A DNA stretch of 64,000 nucleotides from Bretschneidera sinensis. Taxonomy: Eukaryota > Streptophyta > Magnoliopsida > Brassicales > Akaniaceae. Positions 33,446-45,480 of the stretch are shown here, one piece after another. The stretch is taken from NCBI GenBank assembly GCA_023935145.1, contig CM043699.1:63406138-63470137 (forward strand), given 5' to 3'. Both the position numbers and the translations under genes were made by a program. The first letter of the stretch is position 1, and each line of letters opens with the position of its first letter. A model generated the notes under the pieces. That model was not told where the DNA came from and made no database searches. It was given only the letters and a program-made list of their open reading frames with translations.

Positions 33446-34677
33446 GAAAATAGGATTGAATCAGTACAAATCATGTTTGACCTTTAGTTACTATATTAAA
33501 AATCAGCTCAAAATTTAACTTATGACTCCACAATAGACAGGTCATAGAATTTTCATAATACTTTCTGGCAGTAACTCATTTCATTCTAATATCAAGACCT
33601 TGCAAATTCTTCCAATAACAGAACCAACGTAAAAGTGAATTTAATTGAAATTATTAGAAAACATCTCTCTCTTGCCTGAATTAAGAATTCAGTTGTCTTT
33701 TCGTGAAAAAATCTTGCTGAAGGCCAAATTTGGATATATCCTGGGAAACAAAAACTTCATTTAGAAATAATATCAGGACGAAGATAATATTTGATTCGAA
33801 AAGCACGAAAGACTTGGATAGCAGGTTTTCCATAATCTTATGATTCAAATAGTAACTATATAATTGAATGTGAGTGGCATCTCCGAATTCGAAGCTTTGG
33901 AGGTTACTCCCTCTAGAGGATTTTTGTATTATAGGAGTACCATGTCAACGTCAAGCTGTATACATGAAAGCCAAACCGCTTTAGCGAAGACTAATCATGA
34001 AAGTGGCCGTATGATCTACACAGAATGTATGTGACATGGTTAAAGTTCAGCAAAAAATAAGAATTTTCAATCATGGATTTTTTTTTAAGAAAGCCTCCTT
34101 GAGGTGTAGAGGGCAGTCAAGGATTTTAGCATGTTATCAATTATGAAAGAATAATGAAGCAGAATATTTCAAAGTAAAAATTTCATAATTGAAATAAAAA
34201 TTACAAAAGAAGCATCTTAGTATTCCCTAACTGCTTCCAAGGCAGAGCTGAGAGAGTAAGGGGAAGGTGTTGTGTGAGCAGCCGTTCATAAGTGGATGAA
34301 ACTGTGAAGTTGCCTGAGTGAAAAATTACCCAAGTGAGTTTATCTCAATTACATTTATTTTCAACACTAAAATATCAGAATTAATACGGAATCATTATCT
34401 CAATTACAATCATTATATTTTTTAATCATTTTTTTTAAAAAAAACTTTAATTTTAATTTCAAACCTCAATTTCATACTGCCAAACGTAATGTGATAGTTT
34501 TTAGGTCCAAGCCCTTAAATCAAAAAACGTTACAAGCTATGATATTGGCTTGATTTGACTAATGCGTTAAGCGGAGATTAAATAAACTTTTCTTGAAATT
34601 TTTTTTAAGAAAAGTTGTTTTAATCTTCACTTAAAGTATTGTTCAAACTACGCATATTGTCGTCTTTATGAAGAATT
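33446..34677. other. Non-coding stretch, no recognised feature
   Basis: Apart from the target duplication at 33446-33450 I see no protein similarity, RNA gene or terminal repeat. It could be host intergenic DNA or eroded repeat. Confidence 0.45.
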
Positions 34678-35085
34678 TTGGAAACACCTTACTGTATTGT
34701 GTTACCTATTTTTAAATCAATGATTAAATGGCAAATGGAGACTGGATCTACCATTAACTTTTGGATAGATTGTTGGTTAGGATATGAATTATCTAACTCT
34801 CTCTTAGATCAAGTTCCAGTCTCCATGTTATCCATGACAATATCTGACCTTATAAACCCAATTTCAAGTGAATTGAAACTTTCTCCAATTGAACATCTAC
34901 TCACTCCCTCTCAAAAAATTAAGTTCAAGGAATTCCTATTCCCAGGACTGCAGATCCAAATAAATTCACTTGGGGTATTTCTCAATGAGGTAACTTTACA
35001 GTTTCATCCTCTTCTGAATGGCTACTCACACAACACCACCCCCTACACTCCAACCTTTGCCTTGGAAGCAGTTAGGGATTACTAA
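34678..35085 (+). pseudogene. LINE-type reverse transcriptase C-terminal fragment
   Basis: Reads IKWQMETGSTINFWIDCWLG and then ISDLINP, matching the G-x-G-S-x-I-N-F-W-x-D-x-W-LG stretch downstream of the RT domain in plant LINE proteins. A frame change around 34960 continues it as NFTVSSSSEWLLT, like the next G-x-F-S/T-V-x-S part. No start, RT core or poly-A tail is present. It is a dead fragment, perhaps with undetected flanking LINE sequence. Confidence 0.7.
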
Positions 35086-36250
35086 GAAACTTCCTTGTAT
35101 CTAATTCTTTGCATGTAGAAAAATATGAATTTTATTTAACAATAAAGATGGTTGCTAGTTCAGGACCCTCGTTACTATCAAAATTTGGTGTCAATATCCC
35201 ATTTTTCATAGAATTTTAAAAATAAAAAATCTTCATTAATTAAAACACAATGAGAAGACTATACAAGGAAAAAAACAACACCAAAGGTCCTAAGCTGCTC
35301 TTCTTCATATTCATTTTTAAGTCTACAGTTAAAACCATATTTAAATAAAAAGATCCTATCAAAAGTAGAACTTATATACTAAACATTCCACACAAATCTA
35401 CTCTTTATTTTCTCTTTTCTTTAATGAACTTATATAATGAACTCCACATGTTCATTATTTGTTGCCAAGCATGCAAGATTCAACTTAGTACTTGTAGAGT
35501 TTATAAACCCTATACTTTATTATTGACGGGAGAAAAATAAACCCATTATGAAACAAGAATAAAAGCAATAGTAATTTAAAAGAATCAACATCGAAATGTC
35601 AGCTAGATTGCCAATACTTCTGACTTAAATGAAGTATAACTAACGTACAATTATCGTAATTAAGTCCAGACAACTCTTTCTCATTACTTAATAAATGTCA
35701 TTTATGAGTTAAACCAATTGTTTTCCTCCATTCCTTAAATCAAGGAAGCTTCTGACTCATTTCCGTCTATATTTAAATATGGAAACCTCCTCCATAGCAT
35801 CTTTGAGTTGGGTTTCAGTTTCACTCAATTGGTTTGACATGCCCGTAATTGTACCTTGCAATTCCAACACAAGATCATGGCTAACTTTAGAATCCAAACA
35901 TGGCTCAGTTGTTGCGTTAGAAGGTTTGACATTCATAGGTTTCAACATGCTCTTAGTTGTGGAACTGGTAGTCAGTGACATACCCAACTATCCCATTGTC
36001 TTAACTTTGTCGCTGACTGGAAACTCATCACGATGTAGCTCCAGCATTGACAAGTCTAGCTGAGGATTTAGCATTCCAGAAGAATTCATCATATTACAAA
36101 TGAAAGTTACTGCAATCTTACAAGTTCCATGAATCTTTAACAACTCATAGACCTCAAGGAATGCTTTCATTCATTTTAAGTTTCATGTACTTTTCATATT
36201 TGTCTCCCTTACTAACAATAAATTCTACTCAGCATGTAGCACTTAAAGTT
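35086..36250. other. Sequence of unknown nature with weak minus-strand frames
   Basis: Two adjoining minus-strand frames (35988-36170 and 35757-35987) share phase, separated by one stop. They read VYELLKIHGTCKIAVTFICN and then ELQGTITGMSNQLSETETQL, which has a coiled-coil look. I do not recognise a family. It could be a decayed host exon or part of element G's far side. Confidence 0.3.
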
Positions 36251-37194
36251 ACTCGTGGATCACCTCTTTTCATTTTCTGCCCCTCTCAGCAATTTCTTCA
36301 AATTGCTGACCACCACCATCTAATCATAACATACTAATTAATTTTTCTATCTTAAACATTAAATTTCTATACGCCTTTACCGGGTTAGTTTTTTATGAAT
36401 ATGTATGCATGCTCCATTTTAATTTCAAATTCAAAGTTCTAGTTAAATTCCTTTTCTTTTTACCTGTCATCAAATTCAAATCCTTTTAAGAAGAATATAA
36501 GGATTTATACTGTCAAAATCATAGATTTTATATGGAAGAACAAAGATAATAAAAATTACCTTTGCAAAGCTTTTCTCATAAATTCCTAAAATCAGTCATT
36601 GAATCTATTGAATTCAATAATAGTTTATGAAATCCTTTAATTCTTTAGTATTTGATAGAATTTTAGAGAGAGAAAATGGACTTTGAATGAAGAAAAAACA
36701 AATTTTGGTTATGAAAGAGCTTTATATACTAAAATTTTTGCTTACAAGTCGACTGCCTAGAAATTACCAGTCAACCTCCCCGAATTTACCAGTCGTCGCC
36801 CAGCCGACTGATTAGTTACCAGTCGACCACCCCAACTTTACTAGTCGACAAGAAATTTACCAAACGACCACCCAATAGTTACCAGTCGACTGGTCAGTTA
36901 CTAGTTGACTGGGTCCTCTTTAAAGTCTTAAAATTTTATTTTTCACTTCTTTTATTCATTCTAACTCATTTCTTCAATATATTTTCAAATTCATACCTCA
37001 AAAGTGTTTTAAACTTGAGTTTTATATCACTTTCTTCCTTATACTCTTTTTCTTAAAAAAATATTCAACTTATTTTTTCAAAACCTGCATCTTACTCATA
37101 GACTTCAAATCATTTAATTTATGTATGTATGAAAATTTTAATTTAACCTTTATAATTACTCAATTGCCCTTTTATTAAGGGTATGAGTATTACA
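36250..37194 (-). repeat. Element G 3' LTR (outer limit approximate)
   Basis: The minus strand begins TGTAATACTCATACCC at 37194, a start typical of Tekay/Del LTRs, right after the pol tail. A TATA box (TATATAAAG on minus) lies at about 36721-36730. Just upstream in transcript direction is an array of palindromic GTCGAC motifs. The left edge is undetermined. Confidence 0.55.
36744..36912. repeat. Array of AC(C/T)AGTCGAC motifs in the element G LTR
   Basis: Eight related units start at 36744, 36766, 36788, 36818, 36840, 36859, 36881 and 36900. Spacings are 22, 22, 30, 22, 19, 22 and 19 bp. The best units read ACCAGTCGACTGG, a near-palindrome. Many spacers carry CACCCC-like sequence. The array lies just upstream of the LTR TATA box. 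Confidence 0.8.
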
Positions 37195-37930
37195 ATTCTA
37201 GCCACTATATTAAAATTTTGTCATCGAAATTTTCTTACCTACATCATGAAAAGGATGGGGATACTGATTTCTCATGCTTGCTTCACGTTCCCACGTGATT
37301 TCTTCAATATATCCTCTAGTATTTGAATAACTCTCTTAGTCTATCCATCTGTTTTAGGATGGAAAGTACTGAGCTGCAACTGAGTACCCATGGCTCTTTG
37401 AAAGCTTTTCCAAAATCGAGATGTAAATCTAGCATCTCTATTTGACACTATACTCAATGGTACTCTATGTAACTTTATGTTCTTAGCTACTAACTTTTCA
37501 GGACTCCAAGTAACTTTTAGGGTACAGGGAAATCTAGTTATAAATCCATCCTCACATTCTCCTATGGCCATTCAGGCACAATAAGAGATTATAGTAAACT
37601 TGCTGGATGTTTATTCTCAGATTTAACTTGCTGACAAACTAAACATCTAGAAATGTAATCAACTACATCCATTTTCAACCCTGACCAGTAATTATGTCTC
37701 AATCCCCTATGTATCTTATTTCTACTCGAGTGCATCGAATATACAACATCATGTGTCTCTCTCTATATCTCCATTCTTAACTTAGCATCATCGAGAACAC
37801 AAATCTTATATCCGAATATCAACATACCATCATCTCTAATTTTAAACTCAGACTAGTTTCCACTTTGCACTTCCTGCTTAATCTACTCATTCTCCTTATC
37901 TTTACCTTGTATTTTTAACAGACGTTCTAT
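37195..37930 (-). pseudogene. Element G integrase, internally deleted, with pol C-terminal tail
   Basis: Pieces match the zinc end (HSSRNKIHRGLRHNYW, CLVCQQVKSENK) and the core end (LSIVSNRDARFTSRFWKSFQ, LQLSTFHPKTDG). After TKRVIQILED the sequence jumps (about 37300-37312) in another frame to IEEITWEREASMRNQYPHPF, which is the tail following the chromodomain. The integrase C-terminal part and chromodomain are therefore missing. Part of the core between about 37600 and 37571 is also lost. Confidence 0.75.
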
Positions 37931-39270
37931 AATGAATGATTGTACAACCATGTTTGCCAACAATACTCCTCTATCATTGATATTCAAGTTCATTCTTATT
38001 TCTCTCAACTCTACCATTAGATTCATATAATGGCTCTCAATAACAGCTAACCTTCTTATAAATTTTCTACCCAATGCATCAGCTACCGCATTCCCTTTCC
38101 CTAGATGGTAATGTATTGTACAATCATAATCACTAATCAATTCTATCAAATGCCTCTGTCTCAAATTCAACTCTCTCTGGGTAGGTAAGTATGTCAAACT
38201 CTTACGGTCAATAAATATCTCACAAGTGGCTGCATACAGATAATATCTCCAAATCTTCAAAGCAAACACTATGCCAGCCAACTCTAAGTCATGAATCAAG
38301 TAATTTCTCTCATGATTCTTCAATTGTCTAGAAGCTTAGGTCACTACCTTCCTATGTTGCATCAACACACATCCCAGCCCTTTATGCGAAGCATCACTAT
38401 ACACAACAAATTCTTCATTACTAGAAGGAAACACCAACATTGGAGTAGTAGTCAGTTTCTCCTTCAACGACTAGAAATTCTTCTTACACTTCTCATACCA
38501 AACAAACTTCACCTCTTTCCTGGTCAATCTAGTCAAAGGTGTACCAATCATAGAAAAGTTTTGAATGAATCTTCTATAATAATAAGTCAAACCCAAGAAG
38601 TTTCTAATCTCAGTTACATTCGTCGGTCTTTCCCAACTCAACATTACCTCTACCTTCTGTGAATCAACTACTATACCATCTCTAGATACAACATATCCTA
38701 AGAAAGTTACTTCATTAAGCTAAAATTCACATTTAGAAAATTTTGCATACCATCTCTCACTTCTAAGAATCTTTAACACCATTTCTAAATGCTTCACATG
38801 CTCTTCCTCACTCTCAGAATACACCAGAATGTTATCATAAAATAAAACCAAAAACTTATCAAGAAAGGATTTAAACACTCTATTCATCAAATCCATGAAT
38901 GATGCTGGAGCATTAGTTAACCCAAATGGCCTCACAAGAAACTCATGGTGGTTGTAACGTGTTCTAAAAGCAGTCTTAGGCACGTCTGAATCTTTAATTC
39001 TCAATTGGTGATAACTTGATCTCAAGTCTATTTTAGAAAATACCCTCGCTCCCTGCAATTGCTCAAACAAATCATCTATCCTAGGTAAAGGATATTTGTT
39101 CTTAATGGTTATCTTATTCAGTTATCTAAAGTCTATACACAATCTCATCGTTCCATCTTTCTTCTTCATAAATAATATTAGGGCTCCCCATTACGACATA
39201 TTAGGACAAATAAATTGTTTGTCTAACAATTCCTAAAGTTGAACTTTTAGCTCTCTCTCAACTCAACGGG
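37931..39270 (-). pseudogene. Element G reverse transcriptase and RNase H
   Basis: RT (38720-39070) reads [38 protein letters not shown] and [14 protein letters not shown]. The catalytic pair is D-N in place of D-D. A stop follows SKCEF, then shifted frames with NFLGLTYYYRRFIQNFS. RNase H (37883-38323) reads [30 protein letters not shown] and [12 protein letters not shown]. The N-terminal RT (KKDGTMRLCIDFR) lies above 39070. Several stops and frame changes are present. Confidence 0.88.
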
Positions 39271-39559
39271 TGCCATTTTGTATGGTGCTATTGAAATCGA
39301 TATTGAACTAGGAATCAAGTCAATGGAGAACTCAATCTCCCTACTGGGAGGCAAACATACAACTCATTAGGAAATATACCTGAATAATTTGTCACCACTA
39401 AAATTTCTTTCAACTTTCTACCTTCTTTACTAGGATCCACCACATATGCTAAATACCCCTCACAACCCTTCCCTAGCCACTTGCTAGTAGTCAAGGAAGA
39501 AATAAGATAATTTGAGAGTATCTTATGTTCTCCCTAAAAGCTAAACTCATCTTGCCCAT

Positions 39560-40000
39560 GTATTATAAACACTACATTCTTCTTGAAACAATCAACCCAA
39601 GTATGATATGCTTACAACCAACCCATCCTCAATATAAAATCAAAGTCTATCAAATTCAGAGCTAATAAGTTTACTTCAAATTCTCTATCACTCATATGAA
39701 TCACACAACCCCGATAAACATATCTCATCACAACTCTATCTCTAGTGGGAACTTCAACAATAATATTATGAGTCAAAGGACTAACATATGCATCAATAAA
39801 TTTCATAAATGCACTAGATGCAAAAGAATGAGTTGCATCAAGATCAATTAATAATCTAGTAGGTCTATCAAGGATAGATACTGTACCTATTATAACATCA
39901 GGAGTTTCTTGGGCATCCTACTGGGTCAATGCATATACTCTGCTCTCTCTTGGCTGTGTTCGACTACCACATTTTCTATCAGCAACTGCTCCTCGAATAC
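39560..40000 (-). pseudogene. Element G aspartic protease
   Basis: Minus frames read LIDLDATHSFASSAFM and then MKFIDAYVSPLTHNIIVEVP, VYRGCVIHMSDREFEVNLLA and DFDFILRMGWL. This matches chromovirus protease (L[IF]D.GA.HSF.S ... LI...FD.ILGMDWL). The active site reads D-L-D, the glycine being replaced by aspartate. Confidence 0.75.
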
Positions 40001-40780
40001 TCCCAGATCTTCCACCTCTCTCTAATTATCATCTCCCAACACCTCCAACATTCATTACCTTAGTTGATCTCCTCAATGGACAATCCATACTGATATGCCC
40101 ACCTTTTCCACAAATAAAACACATCAAGGTAGGATAATTATGAGATAAATGCCCTTCTGAATACACCTATAACATGTTCTGCTCTCTCTATCAAATACTA
40201 TACTATCACCTCCCCTGAGTGGTACACTCCAACCTCTACTGAATCCTCCAACTCCTATAGGTTGTTTCCCAAACTTAAGGATTTCACCAATAGAACTCTG
40301 AACCACCAAAGCTACAAAGCCAGCCTGCCTCTGCTGACTTTGAATAATGGGTCTCTATGAAAAGGAACGACACCTCTGGGGTGGTTGCCCATCCTAAATA
40401 CTTATATTACCACCTCTAGAAACCTCATGTCTACTCCTCTTCAGCCACTCTCTATATCCTCTAGACTCAACTATGATTTTCTCAATCTGAAGCAACATAT
40501 CCACCAAAGCAGCATAATTTTGATGCCTCAAATTCGACAATCTAAAACGCATCTCATAGTACAAGCCATCAAGAAATCTCTTACATTTCATCTCTTCGAT
40601 ATTCACCAACTCAAGGATAAATCTACCATCATATTATGCCACAGTCATTATATTCTGCCTCAAATGGATAAAATCCCTCTCTTGCTGGGATCTAAAAGTA
40701 TCTAGAAAATACTTTGCAAAGAATACCTCTTTAAACTTGCTACATGTTAAAGTTCAATCTACATCTATACTCTGCCTAGG
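40001..40780 (-). pseudogene. Element G gag, C-terminal two thirds
   Basis: From the break at 40780 the frame reads SKFKEVFFAKYFLDTFRSQQ, FIHLRQNIMTVA-stop, then ELVNIEEMKCKRFLDGLYYE and LSNLRHQNYAALVD, the retrotransposon gag domain of chromoviruses. Zinc knuckles follow near 40085-40200: CFICGKGGHISMDC is intact (CX2CX4HX4C), and CYRCIQKGIYL is degenerate. The start lies beyond element H. Confidence 0.8.
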
Positions 40781-42037
40781 TGTTGTGAGTTTTAAATTAC
40801 TCGCAAGCGCACGAGTCATTTGTAATATAGTGTGTGCAAGTGCGAGGTCGAATCCACAGGGAATTACGTCGTGAAAATATATTTTTATCTAAACTAAACC
40901 TAGTTTAAACTAGTTCTGAATTTTGAATTGTATTTTGCAAAGAATATAAACTAAACTAAATTGAGTTGAAAGAAATGATAAAAATACTAAGGTTTCTGAA
41001 TCCACCCTACCAAAATAAAGCATATATTTTCATGTTCTGTATAAAAGTAATCTATCAAATAATTCCATGAATCCACCATTATACAAATCATAGCGAATAA
41101 CCTAATTCAACCAAATCATCCAATGTATCCCTTTAGAATCACAATGGATATCCAATTTACTTTGGATGATCTGCCGTATCCAGATGAAACATAAGGGATA
41201 TCCAATTTGAACTATTTAAACACAATCAATCATAAGAATTTACTCAAACAATTGAAACAGAACATTAATACTAAAAATATTATAATTGTACAAACATATC
41301 TAAAAATATTGTGCGAAACAATGGTGAGGCTTCATCTTCAACCTTAGATGAAGGTTTTAGCCTCTCATGATTATGAAACTAAATTTCACAATTAAAGTGC
41401 TAAACATAAAACTTTAAACTCAAAAGAAATAAATTAAAACTGACTATACATTGAGAGAAATTTCACTCGCAGCTATTGTACGGCGCTTCCCCCCTTAGTA
41501 GCAAAGCCTTGGAGATCCTTCAGAATGCTAGCAGAAGTCCTCCGGATTGCACACTTTTTGATGAAGTGAAATGGGGCTTTTATAGGGGAACTCCATGAGT
41601 GCAATGTGTTTCCAATTCGATGTGGGATGTGGGATATAGAATATGTTTCCAACCAATGTGGGATGTGGGATTTAAGCCTTCACATGCCCTTCAAAATTTT
41701 TGCCCACGCTGAAATCCTGCACAACCTGACCTTTGCCTACTAAACCTGCCATAACTTTCTCTAGAAAAATTATATTTACGAGCCATAAAATTCCCTAGAA
41801 AATAGAATTCTGGATCTTTCCAAGCATATATGGCTCATCTTCTAGTTCTTCTTGAATCATTACAGTTTAATCTGCAAAAATGACTGATCTGTACGGGCAA
41901 TTCTGGTAATTTAGTGAAACTCCTTTCCAAGCGCTTGTAAACCTGTAAAACAATGAAAAAAAATCTCAAAGTAAAAAATTCCTAAGCTAACAAATGTAAA
42001 TTAAGGGGCCAAAATATGCAATATTTGGCACTCATCA
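40781..42037 (-). repeat. Element H 3' LTR
   Basis: 1257 bp, TGTTGTGAGTTTTAAATTAC to CACTCATCA, aligned with both D LTRs. A minus TATA box lies near 41577. It has the 36-37 bp repeat of the right D LTR (41606 and 41643) and a single copy of the segment doubled in the left D LTR. The likely polypurine tract GTAAGTTTGAGGGTATT (minus) follows at 42038-42054. Confidence 0.85.
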
Positions 42038-42155
42038 AATACCCTCAAACTTACATCTTGCTAGTTCCTTAGTGAAACAAAATAAAAAACTAAATGAAAA
42101 ACAAAGAACAAAAAGATAAATCCATCATTCATGGTGTCCAAAAATTTAAGTAGCA

Positions 42156-42979
42156 TGTTGGGATTTATCAAAGAATTAAACAAGTGAAAATGGTCAGCAT
42201 CAGGTATGGCTGTGCGCCGTGGCCTCTAGCAAGTCTGGAAGCTCCTCCCTTCCAGGCCGTGCCATGACCCAGCCCATCCGCGCCGTGGCCTCCAGCATGG
42301 CAGCAAGTTTCCCCACTTCTGAGCCACAGCACGCCCTGTTCCAAGCCTCAGCACGAAGCACACCTAATACCAATTAATCAGCACTTTGAGATGGTGCATG
42401 GGACTTGGTTAAAATGTATAAGTTCACTTAGACTCTTAGAGAGCCATGAGTCTTTGGTTCTTGAGATCTAAGGGTTAAGATTAATCTTAAAGATTGGATA
42501 AGGTGGTCATTGCCTTATATAAAGGGCCATCGAGGAGCAATAACATAATATGTGTGAAATAAAACACATGATGTGTGAGAGTGCAAAGACACTAAACACA
42601 AGAGAGACTCATTGAAGAGAGGCTAGTTATTTAGAGAGAGTAGTATAGATTGGGGATTCAAGGGCTTTGTAATTGGAATTTTCTTGGGGAAAATTCCAGG
42701 GAAACACTTTGTTCTTAACACTTTCTTTTTCTCTTCTTTCGTTCTTCAAGAACAAGAGGGTTCTTGAAGAGGTATTGTTGTAATTGTAAGAATTCCATTG
42801 ATTTAGTGCAGAGAACTCCTAGGAGCTCACGGGGACATAAGCACATTGCTGAACCTTTATAACAATTGTTTGTGTTCTTTCTTTGATTGTTTGATTTCTG
42901 TTCTATCCAAATCATTGTGGATTTGGGGTGTTTGGAAAGATCACAACCTGGGATTCCAAAATAAGGTGATTTTCCAATA
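42156..42979 (+). repeat. Element I 5' LTR
   Basis: Contains a TATATAAAGGG promoter box (about 42516) and a GC-rich upstream block (42200-42360). Its layout equals the LTRs of B and J read in the opposite direction. Confidence 0.9.
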
Positions 42980-42980
42980 G

Positions 42981-42992
42981 TGGTATCAGAGT
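42981..42992 (+). promoter_or_regulatory. Element I primer-binding site
   Basis: TGGTATCAGAGT lies one base past the LTR, with a single change (last base) from the tRNA-Met-type TGGTATCAGAGC of elements A, B, J and L. Confidence 0.88.
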
Positions 42993-43189
42993 TGAACAGG
43001 GGGTATAGGATCAAGACTCCAAGAATCAAAGGAAACTTCTTGAAGGATTCAAGAACGGTGCTGGGATCAAGATATGATCGGGTTCTTGAGGTTCAAGAAC
43101 GGTGTTATGATCAAGATCGTGTTCTTGAGATTGAGAAGTTGGAAAACAATTGTGGGTGTTGCATAAATTTGAGATTTTTTTTTTGCAAG

Positions 43190-44020
43190 ATGGGTTCAAA
43201 TTTCATTGTTGAGAAGTTTGATGGAAAGAGAGACTTTGCCCTTTGGAAGCGGAAAATCAAGGCTGTTCTTATGCAATAAAAGGTGGACTTGGCTATTGGA
43301 GAAGATGATGATTTTCCAGCAAGTATCTCAAAGGTCCAGCGGAATGTGATGAAGAAGATGGCATACAACACCATCTTCCTGCACATATCGGATAGTGTGA
43401 CAAGGGAATGTGGAGACACGGAAGATCCAACTGTCATTTGGAAGAAACTAGATGAGTTATTTCTTACCAAAACTCTCTTTAATAAGATATATCTTCATAA
43501 ACGAATCCTTGCTTTTAAAATAGATCATAATAAAGAATTGCAAGATAATCTTGATGTATTTAATAAACTAGTTCAAGATTTGGCTAGTTGTAGTATAAAA
43601 TTCCTGGATGAACAATGGGCTGTTATTTTGTTAAATTCTCTTCCTGATTGTTTTGAAAGCTTGATTAATGCTATTGAATATGGAAGAGATACACTAACCA
43701 AAGAAATTGTGATCAATGCTATAAGGGCCCATGATTTCAAAGCCAAGATGAGGGAAGTATCAAGTGAGGAAGGACTGTTTGTTAGAGGAAGGCTAGCAAC
43801 TCGGTATGGTAGCAACATACATGGCTACTACCAGAACAAACCACAAGGTAAAGGACAAAGCCGTGGGAGAGCGCACTCTAAACCGAAATTTAGAGGAAAG
43901 AGATGCTACTACTGCTATAAGGAGGGTCATTTTAAGAAAGATTGCAAGAAGATGATGAGGGATGAGAAAGGAAGAAGCCATACCAATGATGGAGAAGCTT
44001 TGGTTGCCAAGGGAGAATAG
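43190..44020 (+). pseudogene. Element I gag
   Basis: Starts MGSNFIVEKFDGKRDFALWK (ATG 43190). A TAA interrupts at 43277-43279 after LMQ, where element J reads MQQKVDLAIGEDD. The rest (43283-44020) is open: WKKLDELFLTKTLFNKIYLH, LDVFNKLVQDLASCSIKF, then a basic region and an intact knuckle CYYCYKEGHFKKDC (CX2CX4HX4C). It ends at a TAG (44018-44020) in the context GAA-TAG-CAA-GAT, after which protease continues in the same frame. Element J has the same stop. Confidence 0.9.
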
Positions 44021-44535
44021 CAAGATGATGTTCTTGTTGTGTGCTCAAATGTGAGCAAGTGGCAGGGCAGCGGAAAATGGATCTTGGATTCCGAGTGCAC
44101 TTATCACATGTGCCCTCACCTGGATTGGTTCAAGAATTTCAAAGACACCAATGATGGAAAGGTTTTCTTGGGGAATAATACTTCTTGCCAAGTGAAGGGA
44201 ATAGGAGACATCCAGTTGAGGATGTTTGATGGAGTTACAAGGCTACTACGGAATGTGAGATATCTTCCGGATTTGAAAAGAAATTTGATCTCATTGGGGC
44301 AGTGAGATTCCATGGGGTACACATACAAAGTAGAGGGAGGGAAGATCAAGGTAACCAAGGGATCTTTGATAGTGATCAAAGCAGCTATGAAAGATGGTCT
44401 CTATGAGATGATTAGAGATATGAAAATCAGGGATCAAGCAACAAGCTTTATGGCTGAGATGGATAAGGTGGTTCTTTGGCACAATTGCATGGGACACATG
44501 AGCGAAAATGGCCTATAAGTTCTCAGCAAGGATGG
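44021..44535 (+). pseudogene. Element I protease and pre-integrase region
   Basis: In frame after the amber: QDDVLVVCSNVSKWQ, WILDSECTYHMCPH, VKGIGDIQLRMFDGVTRLL, NLISLGQ-stop, then GYTYKVEGGKIKVTKGSL and the WHNCMGHMSENGL motif with a further stop. The active-site triplet is D-S-E (GAG at 44093-44095) where glycine is expected. HNCMGHMSE belongs to the pre-integrase zinc module. Confidence 0.85.
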
Positions 44536-45480
44536 TCTACTTGATGGTGACAAGGTAGAGAAACTTGATTTCTGCGAGTGTTGCATTCTTGTGAAGCAAC
44601 ATCAGATCAGTTTCAACACCAGAGTGCACAAGTCTAAGGGTGTTCTTGACTACATTCATACGGATCTTTGGGAGCCAGCAAGAACACCAACACAGGGAGG
44701 TAATCTTTACTTTCTATCTTTAATTGATGATTATTCTAGAAAGGTTTGGGTTTATTTGCTTAAAAATAAATCAGATGCTTTCAATAAATTTGTGGTGTGG
44801 AAAAAGCTGGAAGAAACTCAAACAAGTAGGGTAGTTAAGGTGTTAAGAACCGATAATGGCTTAGAATTTTTTAACAAGGAACTTAATCAATTCTGTAAGT
44901 TAAATGGAATTCTAAGATATAAAACGGTTGTGAAAACCCCTAAAAAATGGAGTTGCTGAGAGGATGAATAAGACCCTTATGGAAAAGGTTAGGTGCATGA
45001 TTATAGGATCCGGATTACCCAAATGTTTTTGGGGGGGAAGCGGTGTCTACTGCTGCGTATTTGGTTAATAGATCACCCTCTAGAGCTTTAGATCTCAAGA
45101 CTCCCGAGGAGATGTGGAGTGGTAAACCCCTTGAGTTAAACAAGCTTAGAACTTTTGGATGTGCTGCGTTTGCACATCAAAAGGATGATAAACTTAGCCT
45201 AAGGTCTAGAAAGTGTGTGTTTCTAGGACATGGGGTTAAGGGGTATAGGTTGTGGTCCTTCGAGCAAAAAGGAACTAAACTCATAATAAGTAGGGATGTC
45301 ATTTTTAATGAGTATTTATTTCCCTATTTGGAGAAAACTAACCCTGCAGGGGATAATGGGCAAACTAGCCCGGTCTTTGTGGAGCATAGCATCAAAGAAT
45401 ATTTAGTTCAGGTAGAGCAAGGAAGGCAAGAGGGTTCGGACCAAGTAGAGCCCATTGATGAAGGCCAAGCTTAGGACACT
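44536..45480 (+). pseudogene. Element I integrase
   Basis: Open parts 44591-44959 and 45043-45474 read LDYIHTDLWEPART, LIDDYSRKVWVYLLKNKSDA and VLRTDNGLEF. A frameshift in an A run (TPKKWSC-stop, about 44945) disrupts the segment carrying the catalytic glutamate. It resumes with STAAYLVNRSPSRALDLKTP and LRTFGCAAFAHQKDD. A G run (about 45029-45036) marks a second frame change. The first two acidic residues are present. Confidence 0.88.

Larger units (their letters stand above)
36250..40780 (-). mobile_element. Element G: Tekay/Del-like chromovirus (gypsy), 5' end missing
   Basis: On minus the order is gag end, zinc knuckles, protease, RT, RNase H, integrase part, pol C-terminus and 3' LTR, the chromovirus order. 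RT and RNase H wording ([33 protein letters not shown]) fits the Tekay/Del lineage. Element H interrupts gag at 40780, and the gag start and 5' LTR are not found in the window. The left LTR limit could not be set because no partner copy exists, so 36250 is approximate. Confidence 0.75.

Noticed and set aside
35757..36170. Possible host exon on minus
   Set aside because: Only two short frames separated by a stop, no family recognised and no splice signals I could support; kept as unknown sequence.
36744..36912. Repeat-spacer layout resembling a small CRISPR array
   Set aside because: Units are short, degenerate palindromes with similar spacers, inside a plant LTR; no cas genes, and the organism is eukaryotic.
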